A stretch of 5,570 nucleotides of DNA, taken from the NCBI GenBank assembly GCA_900548085.1, contig URJF01000097.1, forward strand, positions 1 to 5,570, in the 5' to 3' direction. This document shows positions 5,522-5,570 of this stretch, one piece after another; position 1 is the stretch's first letter, and every line of letters begins with the position of its first letter. The stretch comes from an uncultured Oscillospiraceae bacterium (GTDB lineage Bacteria; Bacillota; Clostridia; Oscillospirales; Acutalibacteraceae). Under the pieces are notes generated by a model. It was not told the origin of the DNA. It worked only from the letters and a program-made list of their open reading frames with translations, and ran no database searches. Both the position numbers and the translations under genes were made by a program.

Positions 5522-5570
5522 GCGCTGGTAGCTCAGCTGGATAGAGTGACTGGCTACGAACCAGTAGGTC
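5522..5570 (+). tRNA. tRNA-Arg (anticodon ACG), 3' part cut by window edge
   Basis: The first 49 nt of a tRNA are present. The acceptor 5' strand is GCGCTGG (5522-5528), followed by T8-A9. The D arm is GCTC-AGCTGGATA-GAGT (5531-5547). The anticodon stem ACTGG/CCAGT (5549-5553 with 5561-5565) pairs perfectly around the loop CTACGAA (5554-5560). T33 precedes the anticodon ACG (5556-5558), which after A34-to-inosine editing reads CGU, CGC and CGA. AGGTC (5566-5570) is the variable loop. The T arm and 3' acceptor strand lie beyond the window, so full folding cannot be checked. Confidence 0.93.

Overview
The window looks like chromosomal DNA of a low-to-moderate G+C Gram-positive anaerobe of the Clostridia, most likely a Ruminococcus-like member of the Oscillospiraceae. 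This is inferred from AGGAGG-type ribosome binding sites, sigma-A-type promoters, A/T-leaning codon use, a Thr-rich zinc-ribbon membrane protein and a secreted PIG-L deacetylase with Ig-like and discoidin-like modules. There is no outer-membrane machinery, phage gene, transposase or CRISPR array.

Left part (1-3998, minus strand). Three genes are read leftwards. First comes a lipoprotein gene (start near 3962). Its frame is cut by one in-frame TAG at 3246-3248 but continues in the same frame for 85 more sense codons to a TAA at 2988. A G-U-containing hairpin (2934-2961) closes that unit. Next is an intact 510-residue secreted PIG-L/LmbE-type de-N-acetylase (1380-2912), followed by a clean hairpin terminator (1347-1370). 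Last is a three-pass membrane protein with a large extracytoplasmic domain. It starts at 1271 behind a near-consensus promoter whose -10 box lies inside a 27-bp dyad, and it runs off the left edge.

Centre (3963-4189). This divergent intergenic region holds a leftward promoter for the lipoprotein gene and a strong rightward extended -10 promoter.

Right part (4190-5570, plus strand). A zinc-ribbon/single-TM/Thr-rich-linker/InlB-like-repeat protein is followed 25 nt later by a small cysteine-motif protein of the C_GCAxxG_C_C family, probably in one operon. After that come a tRNA-type promoter and the 5' two thirds of a tRNA-Arg(ACG), cut by the right edge.

Four of the five protein products are predicted to be in or outside the membrane, so the region reads as a cell-envelope neighbourhood. 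No single pathway links them all. I see no convincing new multi-gene system. The most notable points are the in-frame TAG, the dyad over the membrane-protein promoter, and the terminator that appears to share sequence with the next gene's promoter.
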